The translations under genes and the position numbers were made by a program. From G965212025 sp965237985 (GTDB lineage: Bacteria; Pseudomonadota; Gammaproteobacteria; Poriferisulfidales; Oxydemutatoraceae), in NCBI GenBank assembly GCA_965237985.1, contig OZ250161.1, positions 1,240,001 through 1,304,000 on the forward strand: a stretch of 64,000 nt of DNA. The letters run 5' to 3'. Below, in pieces: positions 37,116 through 46,167 of this stretch; position 1 is the first letter of the stretch; each line of letters opens with the position of its first letter. The notes beneath the pieces are model-generated. The model searched no databases. It was not told where the DNA came from and was given only the letters and a program-made list of their open reading frames with translations.

Positions 37116-37417
37116 CAACCCCGAAACACAGAATCCGTCAAATTGTTTGTCCGACATCCCGACCATTGCTTGCCAAACACGTTAAACTAAAGCACAACAA
37201 AGTGCGAGACCAGTGGGTTTTGCTTGCTCCCGAGCGTTTGCTTGAACCAGATGAGCCTGCGCTGGAAACGATCCGCCTTTGTACCGGCGACGCTACAGTG
37301 GATGAAATAGCAAAAAACCTGGCAAGCGAGTACAACGCTTCTACGGATGACATCAAGAAAGATATTTTGCCGTTGTTGCAGGACCTCACAGACAAAAACT
37401 TTATGACGATAAAATAG
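37112..37417 (+). CDS. pqqD: PqqA chaperone PqqD
   Basis: Small RiPP-recognition-element protein that binds PqqA and delivers it to PqqE. The 101-residue protein includes RDQWVLLAPERLLEPDEPAL, the hallmark PqqD segment, and DILPLLQDLTDKNFM at the C-terminus. The start is TTG 37112, overlapping the pqqC stop by 4 bases (TTGA). Longer frames merely run through pqqC. Separate from, not fused to, PqqC or PqqE. Confidence 0.95.
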   Translation: MTTPKHRIRQIVCPTSRPLLAKHVKLKHNKVRDQWVLLAPERLLEPDEPALETIRLCTGDATVDEIAKNLASEYNASTDDIKKDILPLLQDLTDKNFMTIK

Positions 37418-37421
37418 AGCC

Positions 37422-38582
37422 ATGGCCAACCCGAATCTTGGAAAACCACTTGCCATCCTTTGTGAGCTAACGCACCGTTGCCCATTGCAGTGTCCCTACT
37501 GTTCCAACCCTCTTGAGCTGGAAAAAGCCGCCACTGAGTTGAGTACTGAAAAGTGGGTCGACGTGCTGGAACAAGCCGCCAATCTCGGCGTTTTTCAAGC
37601 GCATTTCTCAGGCGGTGAGCCGGGACTGAGGCGAGACCTGGAACGACTGGTAGAGATGGCGAGCGGATTCGGCATTTACACGAATCTCATTACTTCTGCC
37701 GTGACTTTCAACAAGCCGCGCATAGAACGCCTTGCCGAACTGGGTCTCGAACATGTGCAAATCAGCATCCAGGACCACGAGGAAAAAAACGCGAATTTTA
37801 TCGGCGGCAACAAACAGGGGTACGCGAAGAAACTGGAAGTCGCAAAAGCAGTGGTTGAAGCGGGTCTGCCACTGACAGTCAATGCACCGATACACCGGAT
37901 GAACATTGAACACCTGCCGGAAATCATTGATCTCGCGGTTGAAATGGGAGGCTCACGAATGGAGATCGCGCACGTCCAGTATTACGGGTGGGCGTACCAC
38001 AATCGCTCCGCATTGATGCCAACGATCGCCCAGCTGGAAAAAGCAAATGCCGTGGTTGCTGAAGCCATTGACCGGCTGAAGGGTGTGCTGGTCATTGACT
38101 TCGTGGTGCCCGACTATTATGCAAAGCGCCCCAAAGCCTGCATGAGCGGCTGGGGACGACAGTTTTTGAACATCACCCCTTCGGGAAAAGTACTACCCTG
38201 CCACGCAGCCGAAACCATTGACACCTTGCACTTCGATAACGTGCTTGAGCATTCTTTGGAAAACATTTGGAAGCACTCGGAAGCTTTTGAAAAGTTTCGG
38301 GGCACTGATTGGATGCCAGCCAAGTGTCGGAGTTGCGAGCGACATACCATCGACTGGGGGGGTTGCCGATGTCAGGCTTTTGCCATTACCGGCGATGCGG
38401 CAAACATGGACCCGGCCTGTGAATTTTCTGATCACCACGAGAAAATGCTCAGCATTGCCCAATCAGAATCGCTTGCGAAAAGTCCCCGCTTTGATTACCG
38501 GCGCATTGGTTTTTTTGATATCAAAAAAATTGGAGCCAGAGGCGCCGTGGATGCTGCGGAAAACAGAAAAATCCCAAATTAA
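37422..38582 (+). CDS. pqqE: Radical SAM enzyme PqqE
   Basis: Forms the Glu-Tyr carbon-carbon crosslink in PqqA. The 386-residue protein has the radical SAM motif in CELTHRCPLQCPYCSNP (CxxxCxxC at about residues 22-29), HFSGGEPGLRRDLE, and a C-terminal SPASM domain with KACMSGWGRQ, GKVLPCHAAETI and CRSCERHTIDWGGCRC binding auxiliary clusters. The start ATG is 4 bases after the pqqD stop. It overlaps the following peptidase gene by 32 bases. Confidence 0.97.
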   Translation: MANPNLGKPLAILCELTHRCPLQCPYCSNPLELEKAATELSTEKWVDVLEQAANLGVFQAHFSGGEPGLRRDLERLVEMASGFGIYTNLITSAVTFNKPRIERLAELGLEHVQISIQDHEEKNANFIGGNKQGYAKKLEVAKAVVEAGLPLTVNAPIHRMNIEHLPEIIDLAVEMGGSRMEIAHVQYYGWAYHNRSALMPTIAQLEKANAVVAEAIDRLKGVLVIDFVVPDYYAKRPKACMSGWGRQFLNITPSGKVLPCHAAETIDTLHFDNVLEHSLENIWKHSEAFEKFRGTDWMPAKCRSCERHTIDWGGCRCQAFAITGDAANMDPACEFSDHHEKMLSIAQSESLAKSPRFDYRRIGFFDIKKIGARGAVDAAENRKIPN

Positions 38583-39498
38583 ACTTGCTGTATCACCGCT
38601 GCACACCGTGCACATTGTTGATGCCGGTGACGAAGCTTTGCCGTGCGCAGTGTTTTTGCATGGTGGCCCGGGAAGCGGTTGCCGGGTAGAACATCTCAGT
38701 CTTTTCCCCTCAGGTCAGTGTCGGGTGATTCTTCCTGACCAGAGAGGAAGCGGACGTTGTGAACCCCACGGCTTGCTCGACGAAAATACAACCGAAGCGC
38801 TTTTGGAAGACCTGGAAACAATTCGCAGGCATTTTGCTATTGAGAGGTGGCTCGTGGTTGGCGGCTCGTGGGGATCACTGCTGGCACTGGTTTACGCCCA
38901 AAAACATCCGGAACGAGTCTCCGGCCTGGTTCTGCGTTCACTTTTTTTTGGCACGGACGCTGAACTTGAGCGGGCATTTTTAACACTCCCCGCGATTTTT
39001 TATCCGGAGATGTATAAACGCTTCGTTGCGCTTGTCGATGGCCTGGAAAATCCAGACGTGCTGAACTCCTATTACCGCCTCCTGCTTGATGATGACCCGG
39101 AAATTTCCCGTGCCGCAGCTTTGGTCTGGCATGACTACGAAAGGTACCTGTCACGGTTGACCGGAAAAGTGCCGGACTTTCCAGCGGACCTCGGTTCTCG
39201 GATCCCAGCTGCTGATAGAAAGACCCCACAGACTCCCAGGATGGAAGCACACTACTTTTCCCGGCACTGTTTCCTCGCTCCCAACCAGATTCTTGACAAC
39301 ATGAACCGTATAAAAGACATTCCGGGAATTGTTGTGCAGTCCCGCTACGATTTGCTGTGCCCACCAGAAAACGCTCAGCGCCTGCTCGAAAAATGGCCTG
39401 CCGGGAAAAAAATTGATGTCGAAGGCGCCGGGCACAGCCAATCGGAAACCGGGGTAACGGAAGCCATGCGTGGTGCCATCCAGGAATTGTCGACATGA
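38551..39498 (+). CDS. S33-family prolyl aminopeptidase-like hydrolase in the pqq operon
   Basis: An alpha/beta hydrolase of 315 residues of the proline iminopeptidase family. The oxyanion region is FLHGGPGSGC, followed by LPDQRGSGRC; the nucleophile elbow GGSWGSLLAL gives Ser106; Asp267 in SRYDLLCPP and His295 in GAGHSQSE complete the triad. It starts inside pqqE with a 32-base overlap, so it is translationally linked. PqqA must be freed by proteolysis; some bacteria use PqqF/PqqG (M16) for this and some carry other peptidases in the operon. This protein could contribute (inference). Its last 37 codons are duplicated downstream. Confidence 0.85.
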   Translation: MLRKTEKSQIKLAVSPLHTVHIVDAGDEALPCAVFLHGGPGSGCRVEHLSLFPSGQCRVILPDQRGSGRCEPHGLLDENTTEALLEDLETIRRHFAIERWLVVGGSWGSLLALVYAQKHPERVSGLVLRSLFFGTDAELERAFLTLPAIFYPEMYKRFVALVDGLENPDVLNSYYRLLLDDDPEISRAAALVWHDYERYLSRLTGKVPDFPADLGSRIPAADRKTPQTPRMEAHYFSRHCFLAPNQILDNMNRIKDIPGIVVQSRYDLLCPPENAQRLLEKWPAGKKIDVEGAGHSQSETGVTEAMRGAIQELST

Positions 39499-39642
39499 AA
39501 AAGCCTGATTGAAAAATGGCCTGCCGGGAAAAAATTGATGTCGAAGGCGCCGGGCACAGCCAATCGGAAACCGGGGTAACGGAAGCCATGCGTGGTGCCA
39601 TCCAGGAATTGTCGACATGAAAAAGCCTGATTGAAAAATGGC
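39388..39642. repeat. 122-bp tandem duplication of the peptidase gene 3' end
   Basis: GAAAAATGGCCTGCCGGG starts at 39388 in the gene, again at 39511, and a third start GAAAAATGGC at 39633 is cut short. The period is 123 then 122 bp; one A is missing from a homopolymer run in the second copy, which therefore has lost frame. The 10-bp GAAAAATGGC at both ends is the likely recombination homology. Confidence 0.95.
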
Positions 39643-39833
39643 ATCCCCACGACCCCGCGACAGCTCCTGCCATTTCCGCAAAAGAAAGGACCACCGACCA
39701 ATGAATTTGCCGACCGAAAATCAGATTGGATGGCAGCTTTGACTTGGCAGTCCTTTAAAGACCAGAATAATCTTCTTGCAAGGGGGCACTGTAGCCGGCA
39801 CGCAAAATGCATATGAACCGTCAGGGAGGCAAG
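39643..39833. other. Spacer before the sugar dehydrogenase-like gene
   Basis: About 190 bp with no recognised gene or promoter; it probably carries the dehydrogenase promoter. Confidence 0.4.
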
Positions 39834-41045
39834 ATGATGAATTTTCTGTTTCGTACTTTTTACCCAATACGTATTTTCGGTGGTTTTGCTTCAGCGCTTC
39901 TGCTTTGTGGGCTGGCACTGCACGCCGCAGCCGCAAACCGTATAGAAGTCTTCAGTCACGACACCGACAAATGGCACGTGTCGGTGCCGGAAGGTTACGA
40001 ACTGAAATTCCTGGCCCGGATGGACAAACCGAGACTTTTTGCATTTCATGCCGACGAAATGATCGTCGGGTCACAGAGCGGAAATATCTACCGGCTAAAA
40101 CCCCCGTATGTCCAGGCGGAAAAGCTGTTCAAAACAGACGGTTATCCGAGCAGCATCGCGTTTCGCAACGGCGAAATGCTGGTTGCCAAAACCAATGGTC
40201 TGTACCATGCCCCGTATCGAAAAAACCAAAAAATTTCGTGGTCTGACTTTTCTTCCGTAGCCCGTCTCCCCGGTGGTTGGGGCCACACAAGCCGAACAGT
40301 CAAAGTGGGCCCGGACGGAAAGATTTACCTGAGTCTTGGCATTAGCAGTAACTGCTCAAACCAGTACCTCGGCAAAGGCTACTCTTTCCCCAATCGGCGT
40401 GGTGGCGTACTGGTACTTGATGAGCAGCCGAAAAAACCTGCCTGGAAAGTTTATTCCTCTGGCTTGCGTAATCCGGTTGGCATGTCATGGCATCCCTTGA
40501 GCGGTGCGCTGTATGCAAGCAACAATGGCCCTGATCACCATGGATATGATCAACCTCCAGAATATTTCAGCCGCCTGGCTGAAGGGTCTTTTCACGGCAT
40601 GCCCTGGTTTCAGTTCAATGGCAGGGAGGTGATGCGAGACCATTGCATATCTGTCAGTCCCCCTCGCCATGACGTGTCCAAGCCGGTTGCGACTTTTCCC
40701 GCCCGCAGCGCACCCATGGGGGTAGCGTTCATCCCCGCCAGTTTTTCCGCACGCTGGCACAACAATGCAGTCGTTGCTTTACATGGCTCCTGGGCTACTT
40801 TGCCGTCCGGCGGGGCATTTGGGAACAAGGCGAGCAGACGCTCCCCGTGGATTGCCCGGGTGAAACTCAGCACAGAACCCGCCGTGGTTTTTCCATTGCT
40901 TGAAGGATTTCAGAACAAAGCTGGGCAACGTCTGGCCAGGCCTGTCGGTCTCGACTTCGCCCCGGATGGAACCTTGTACTTCACGAGTGATGGCGGTGCT
41001 TTTGAAGGACTGTTTCGCCTTGCCAGAACCCGGCCCAAAAAATAG
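39834..41045 (+). CDS. PQQ-dependent soluble sugar/sorbosone dehydrogenase-like protein
   Basis: A secreted six-bladed beta-propeller of 403 residues. A signal peptide with SALLLCGLALHAAAA precedes the mature protein. VPEGYELKFLARMDKPRLFA, PYPSS-type blade strands, GGWGHTSRTVKVGPDGKIYL (with the histidine equivalent to the catalytic base region), YSSGLRNPVGMSWHP and PVGLDFAPDGTLYFTSDGG fit the sGDH/aldose sugar dehydrogenase fold. GGAGG stands 5 bases before ATG 39834. Placement next to pqqA-E supports a PQQ-bound role. The substrate is unknown. Confidence 0.82.
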   Translation: MMNFLFRTFYPIRIFGGFASALLLCGLALHAAAANRIEVFSHDTDKWHVSVPEGYELKFLARMDKPRLFAFHADEMIVGSQSGNIYRLKPPYVQAEKLFKTDGYPSSIAFRNGEMLVAKTNGLYHAPYRKNQKISWSDFSSVARLPGGWGHTSRTVKVGPDGKIYLSLGISSNCSNQYLGKGYSFPNRRGGVLVLDEQPKKPAWKVYSSGLRNPVGMSWHPLSGALYASNNGPDHHGYDQPPEYFSRLAEGSFHGMPWFQFNGREVMRDHCISVSPPRHDVSKPVATFPARSAPMGVAFIPASFSARWHNNAVVALHGSWATLPSGGAFGNKASRRSPWIARVKLSTEPAVVFPLLEGFQNKAGQRLARPVGLDFAPDGTLYFTSDGGAFEGLFRLARTRPKK

Positions 41046-41057
41046 AAAGGCGGCCCC

Positions 41058-44000
41058 CTACCTGTTCCACGATCCATGCCCCAGCTTGCGTGGCAACCAG
41101 ACTGATTTCCACAGCGACTGAATAAGAAACACGACGACAACAAACGCCATCGCCTCCCAGTTCAGCCTTATTCCCGTCAGGTGCTCTGGCAGCACTGCCA
41201 CGTATCCGGCAACAAGCTGTTGCAGCACTTCTATCACCTGACTGGCAGGTAGAAAATCCCGTCAACAAGGTCGACGTATCGGCAGGATATTTCTTTCTTC
41301 CGTCACCCTCCGGTCTGCTCTGGCAGCACTGCCGCGTATCCGGCAACAAGCTGTTGCAGCACTTCTATCACCTGACTGGCGGGTGGAAAATCCCTTCAAC
41401 AAGGTCGACGTATCGGCAGGATATTTCTTTCTTCCGTCACCCTCCGGTCTGCTCTTGCAGCACTGCCGCGTATCCGGCAACAAGCTGTTGCAGCACTTCT
41501 ATCACCAGACTGGCGGGTGGAAATCCCGTCAACAAGGTCGACGTATCGGCAGGATATTGCTTTCTTCTGTCGTTCTCCGGTCTGCTCTTGCAGCACTGCC
41601 GCGTATCCGGCAACAAGCTGTTGCAGCACTTCTGCCACCAGACCGGCGGGTGGAAAATCCCTTCAACAAGGTCGACGTATCGGCAGGATATTGCTTTCTT
41701 CTGTCGTTCTCCGGTCTGCTCTTGCAGCACTGCCGCGTATCCGGCAACAAGCTGTTGCAGCACTTCTATCACCAGACTGGCGGGTGAAAATCCCTTCAAC
41801 AAGGTCGACGTATCGGCAGGATATTGCTTTCTTCTGTCGTTCTCCGGTCTGCTCTCGCAGCACTGCCACGTATCCGGCAACAAGCTGTTGCAGCACTTCC
41901 ACCACCAGACCGGCGGGTGGGAAATCCCTTCAACAAGGTCGACGTATCGGCAGGATATTTCTTTCTTCCGTCGTTCTCCGGTCTGCTCTTGCAGCACTGC
42001 CGCGTATCCGGCAACAAGCTGTTGCAGCACTTCTGCCACCAGACTGGCGGCGGGTGAGAAATCCCTTCAACAAGGTCGACGTATCGGCAGGATATTTCTT
42101 TCTTCTGTCGTTCTCCGGTCCGCTCTGGCAGCACTGCCGCGTATCCGGCGACAAGCTGTCGCAGCACTTCTGCCACCAGACTGGCGGGTGGAAAATCCCT
42201 TCAACAAGGTCGACGTATCGGCAGGATATTGCTTTCTTCTGTCGTTCTCCGGTCTGCTCTTGCAGCACTGCCGCGTATCCGACAACAAGCTGTTGCAGCA
42301 CTTCCACCACCAGACCGGGGGGTAGGAAATCCCTTCAACAAGGTCGACGTATCGGCAGGATATTGCTTTCTTCTGTCGTTCTCCGGTCTGCTCTTGCAGC
42401 ACTGCCGCGTATCCGGCAACAAGCTGTTGCAGCACTTCTGCCACCTGACTGGCGGGTGGAAAATCCCTTCAACAAGGTCGACGTATCGGCAGGGTATTGC
42501 TTTCTTCTGTCGTTCTCCGGTCTGCTCTTGCAGCACTGCCGCGTATCCGGCAACAAGCTGTTGCAGCACTTCCACCACCAGACCGGCGGGTGGAAAATCC
42601 CTTCAACAAGGTCGACGTATCGGCAGGGTATTTCTTTCTGCCGTCACTCCCGGTCTGCTCTTGCAGCACTGCCGCGTATCCGGCAACAAGCTGTTGCAGC
42701 ACTTCCACCACCAGACCGGGGGGTAGGAAATCCCGTCAACAAGGTCGACGTATCGGCAGGATATTGCTTTCTTCCGTCACTCCTCCGGTCTGCTCTTGCA
42801 GCACTGCCGCGTATCCGGCAACAAGCTGTTGCAGCACTTCTGCCACCTGACTGGCGGGTAAGAAATCCCGTCAACAAGGTCGACGTATCGGCAGGATATT
42901 TCTTTCTTCTGTCGTTCTCCGGTCTGCTCTTGCAGCACTGCCGCGTATCCGGCAACAAGCTGTTGCAGCACTTCTGCCACCAGACCATCCCGTCAACAAG
43001 GTCGACGTATCGGCAGGATATTTCTTTCTTCCGTCACCCTCCGGTCCGCTCTCGCAGCACTGCCGCGTATCCGGCAACAAGCTGTTGCAGCACTTCTATC
43101 ACCTGACTGGCGGCGGGTGAGAAATCCCTTCAACAAGGTCGACGTATCGGCAGGGTATTTCTTTCTTCCGTCACTCCCCGGTCTGCTCTTGCAGCACTGC
43201 CGCGTATCCGGCAACAAGCTGTTGCAGCACTTCTGCCACCAGACCGGGGGGTAGAAAATCCCTTCAACAAGGTCGACGTATCGGCAGGATATTGCTTTCT
43301 TTCGTCGTTCTCCGGTCTGCTCTCGCAGCACTGCCGCGTATCCGGCAACAAGCTGTTGCAGCACTTCTGCCACCTGACTGGCGGGTGGAAAATCCCTTCA
43401 ACAAGGTCGACGTATCGGCAGGATATTGCTTTCTTCTGTCGTTCTCCGGTCTGCTCTTGCAGCACTGCCGCGTATCCGGCAACAAGCTGTTGCAGCACTT
43501 CTGCCACCAGACCGGCGGGTGGGAAATCCCGTCAACAAGGTCGACGTATCGGCAGGATATTGCTTTCTTCTGTCGTTCTCCGGTCTGCTCTTGCAGCACT
43601 GCCGCGTATCCGGCAACAAGCTGTTGCAGCACTTCCACCACCAGACCGGCGGGTAGGAAATCCCTTCAACAAGGTCGACGTATCGGCAGGATATTGCTTT
43701 CTTCTGTCGTTCTCCGGTCCGCTCTTGCAGCACTGCCGCGTATCCGGCAACAAGCTGTTGCAGCACTTCTGCCACCAGACCGGCGGGTGGAAAATCCCGT
43801 CAACAAGGTCGACGGATCGGCAGGATATTGCTTTCTTCCGTCGTTCTCCGGTCTGCTCTTGCAGCACTGCCGCGTATCCGGCAACAAGCTGTTGCAGCAC
43901 TTCTATCACCAGACTGGCGGGTGGAAAATCCCTTCAGCAAGGTCGACGTATCGGCAGGATATTTCTTTCTTCCGTCACTCCCCGGTCTGCTCTTGCAGCA

Positions 44001-44058
44001 CTGCCGCGTATCCGGCAACAAGCTGTTGCAGCACTTCAGGAGGACATTTCTTTCCCAT
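41058..44058 (-). pseudogene. Small membrane-protein gene split by the 134-bp array (reconstruction)
   Basis: At the right end of the array the minus strand reads ATG (44058) GKKCPPEVLQQLVAGYAAV and soon stops. At the left end it reads IEVLQQLVAGYVAVLPEHLT, GIRLNWEAMAFVVVVFLIQS, LWKSVWLPRKLGHGSWNR and a stop at 41058. Joined at the shared GAAGTGCTGCAACAG, these give one 64-residue protein with a single hydrophobic segment. I infer that the array grew inside this gene. Because 134 is not a multiple of three, expansion destroyed the frame. It could also be chance; finding the intact gene in a relative would test it. Confidence 0.5.
41181..44035. repeat. Giant tandem array, 134-bp unit, about 21 copies
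   Basis: GGTCGACGTATCGGCAGG recurs at intervals of 133-138 bp from 41270 to 43944, giving 21 occurrences. One unit (about 42879-43003) is 10 bp short and one (41938-42076) is 4 bp longer. Each unit has an internal inverted repeat GCAACAAGCTGTTGC. Copies vary at a limited set of positions, such as TTTCTTTC or TTGCTTTC, CTGTCGTTC or CCGTCACCC, and GGCGGGTGG or GGGGGGTAG, which recur in mosaic order. Stops are scarce in several frames, so long frames up to 529 codons appear on both strands; they are by-products. Confidence 0.98.
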
Positions 44059-44190
44059 CGCTCAGCCCGGATGTCAGACCACTGGCAAACGGGGGGATGC
44101 TTTTATTCAGTGTGCGCCCCCGCGCGCGCTGATGAAACAGAACCACAAGGTCAGGAGGACTATGAGAAAGCCGAGAGATGAAAACCGAAA

Positions 44191-45234
44191 TCAGTTGTCG
44201 AGCAGATCTCTGAGGATGTCATTCAATTGCTTGAAGTCTTCCGCGAAAATCCCAAGCGTTGTGAAGTGTCCAAAAAGGCTGTCCACAACATGGAGTCTAC
44301 TGTCCGCAACCAGTCCCTGTTCGAATGCACAGTCTTTGACCGGAACAAACATATCTTTACCAAACGCAATAACCGCCACTTTAGCCGTGATTCTGCCCAA
44401 AGCTTCTTCCAGGTTGCCTCCATAAGGTGCGCTTACATCTCCGTGCTGCCATTTGTCAGCCATGCTCAGCAGGGCGTTGGCATCCATGGGAAGAAACCAC
44501 TTTTCCCAAAAACCGGCATAAAAATCTGTCACTGAATCAATGCTCAGGCGCCGCCACTGTTCTTGCGTATAAAACTCCGGGCAAACCCCCATTAAAGCAA
44601 AGACCTTTGCCAAGCGGCGCAAACCAGTCTCTACCCCATGCGCATCAGTGTATTCTCCATTCTGCCATGCCGGGTCGGAGCGCAGAGCATCGCTGAAAAC
44701 ATCTACATATAAAGAGTTGTGTGGTGTTGTTTTCGCTGTTCCGGCAATCGGTGCCGCGCGCTGCACCATTTTTGGGTAGCGAACCGCCCACTCCCAAGTC
44801 TGTTGTGCTCCCATCGACCAACCCGTCACCAGTTTCAAGCTGCTTATGCCAAAGTGTCGCGTCAACAAAGCATGCTGGGCAATCACGTCATCGGCAATAT
44901 CAAGCCTGGGAAAATGCGACATGCCATGTGGGGCAGGGGTGTTGTGCGGTGAACTCGAGAGTCCGTTACCCAGCTGGTTGGGGATGACGACAAAATATTT
45001 CTCCGGGTCCAAAGCCAGGTCCTCTGCCACGTAATGCTTCAGGCTGCCACTGGTTCCTGAAAACATCACGGGAAAAAGGATGACGTTGTCTTTGGCTTGA
45101 GAAAGTTCCCCGAAAGTCGCATAAGCCAGCCGGCAATCCGGCAGGCTGCCCCCGCGTGTCAAATTGAAATCTCCGAGATCAAAAGTTTCGAAATGACCGT
45201 GATTTTTTTCTGTGTAAAAATCATTTTCAAACAT
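44191..45234 (-). CDS. Alpha/beta hydrolase of the homoserine O-acetyltransferase-like family
   Basis: A 347-residue protein resembling MetX-type hydrolases. Ser140 in VTGWSMGAQQTWEW is the nucleophile, with Asp294 in FGKDMFVP and His323 in LFGHFTTLG. ILFPVMFSGTSGSLKHYV and VIPNQLGNGLSSSPHNTP are typical of the sub-branch annotated as homoserine acetyltransferase-like. The elbow lacks the GGSMGGMQ of true MetX, so I do not assign methionine synthesis. The gene shares direction with the secreted-protein gene upstream, separated by 9 bases. Confidence 0.8.
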   Translation of the reverse strand: MFENDFYTEKNHGHFETFDLGDFNLTRGGSLPDCRLAYATFGELSQAKDNVILFPVMFSGTSGSLKHYVAEDLALDPEKYFVVIPNQLGNGLSSSPHNTPAPHGMSHFPRLDIADDVIAQHALLTRHFGISSLKLVTGWSMGAQQTWEWAVRYPKMVQRAAPIAGTAKTTPHNSLYVDVFSDALRSDPAWQNGEYTDAHGVETGLRRLAKVFALMGVCPEFYTQEQWRRLSIDSVTDFYAGFWEKWFLPMDANALLSMADKWQHGDVSAPYGGNLEEALGRITAKVAVIAFGKDMFVPVKDCAFEQGLVADSRLHVVDSLFGHFTTLGIFAEDFKQLNDILRDLLDN

Positions 45235-45243
45235 ACTTTTTCC

Positions 45244-46074
45244 TCATAAATTCTTTAGCAGGCGCTCCACTTCAGCACGATAGATTTCTTCGCTGATCAA
45301 AGCCGAAGCTCGTAAGCGCTTCAAGCGCCTGAGGCGATCCTCTAATCCGGAAGAACTCTTCCCTGCCTGTCCCTTTGACCGTGGTCCCCCGTCCGGCGTT
45401 TTAGTCTCGGCATACAAGATATAGTTCGGGTCGAAGATGATCCAGTCCTGGCGTCTCTTGCCATTTTGGCTTTGGAAAAAACGTACGGTGGAAGCAGGCA
45501 TGATTCTGTATTCCAACTTCCCCGCTTTAAGGCGGCTGCCAGTTCGTGGCCGGCTGGTTCGGCCAACTTTGCGCCCATAAAGCCACCGTTCCTTGTATCC
45601 TTTTTGGATGTCGCCAAAAATAACGTTCAAGTAGCCGTTCTGGTCAACAAAGACCCGGCCCGCGTTGCTTACTTCCACTCCCACATAACCGCCAAACTTT
45701 TCTACCGTGTCATTGATTTGAAAAAACACATCCTGGTGCGGGCCTGCCTGACGCAAGGCCCTGGCAAGCAGGCGGGCAAGTTCGGAAGCTTTGGCTTCAG
45801 AAAAAAGTGGGTCGCGTCTGCCTTCTCTGACAATTCCCTGGTCTTTTCTGGCGACATATAAGCCACCCAGGAATCTGGCAAGCGCTTTTATCGGAATCGT
45901 ATGCGGGTGGCGGTTTCTCTGACGAGTTTCACTCGCTCCCAGCCACAGCTGTTGACCGCCCCGACCCTCCCAGACAATCGTGCTGGCCGCCGTTGCCGCA
46001 ACAGCAGGAAAGGACAGCACAAGAACGGACAGGCAAAAAAGGTGCCGACACCACGATAGTGGCCTGAAATGCAT
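45244..46074 (-). CDS. Predicted exported protein with C-terminal SHOCT-like helix
   Basis: A 276-residue protein of unknown function. The N-terminus MHFRPLSWCRHLFCLSVLVL ends in a signal peptide cleaved near AATAAS. Mature sequence has IPIKALARFLGGLYVARKDQ and GYVGVEVSNAGRVFVDQNGY but no enzymatic motif I recognise. The C-terminal SGLEDRLRRLKRLRASALISEEIYRAEVERLL resembles a short oligomerisation (SHOCT-like) domain. I start at ATG 46074; the longer frame has no signal peptide at its start. Co-oriented with the hydrolase gene 9 bases downstream. Confidence 0.6.
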   Translation of the reverse strand: MHFRPLSWCRHLFCLSVLVLSFPAVAATAASTIVWEGRGGQQLWLGASETRQRNRHPHTIPIKALARFLGGLYVARKDQGIVREGRRDPLFSEAKASELARLLARALRQAGPHQDVFFQINDTVEKFGGYVGVEVSNAGRVFVDQNGYLNVIFGDIQKGYKERWLYGRKVGRTSRPRTGSRLKAGKLEYRIMPASTVRFFQSQNGKRRQDWIIFDPNYILYAETKTPDGGPRSKGQAGKSSSGLEDRLRRLKRLRASALISEEIYRAEVERLLKNL

Positions 46075-46167
46075 GCTGTTCCAATCTCCCCGGTTCAAAA
46101 TCAATTCGTCCGACGCGAGCTGCCCGCGGTGCCACGATCGCAAGCCGTCAAGCCAGAAAACATTTGA

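Noticed and set aside
41181..44035. CRISPR array
   Set aside because: The whole 134-bp unit is repeated, with no variable spacers between constant repeats, and no cas genes nearby.
41354..44425. Very long open frames (up to 529 codons) on both strands across the 134-bp array
   Set aside because: The period is not a multiple of three, frames run on both strands with the same content, there is no ribosome binding site, and the translated blocks are the same repeat read in shifted frames. They are by-products of a stop-poor repeat.
44191..45234. Assignment as metX
   Set aside because: The nucleophile elbow is GWSMGAQQ rather than GGSMGGMQ and no other methionine gene is near, so a specific MetX call is not justified.
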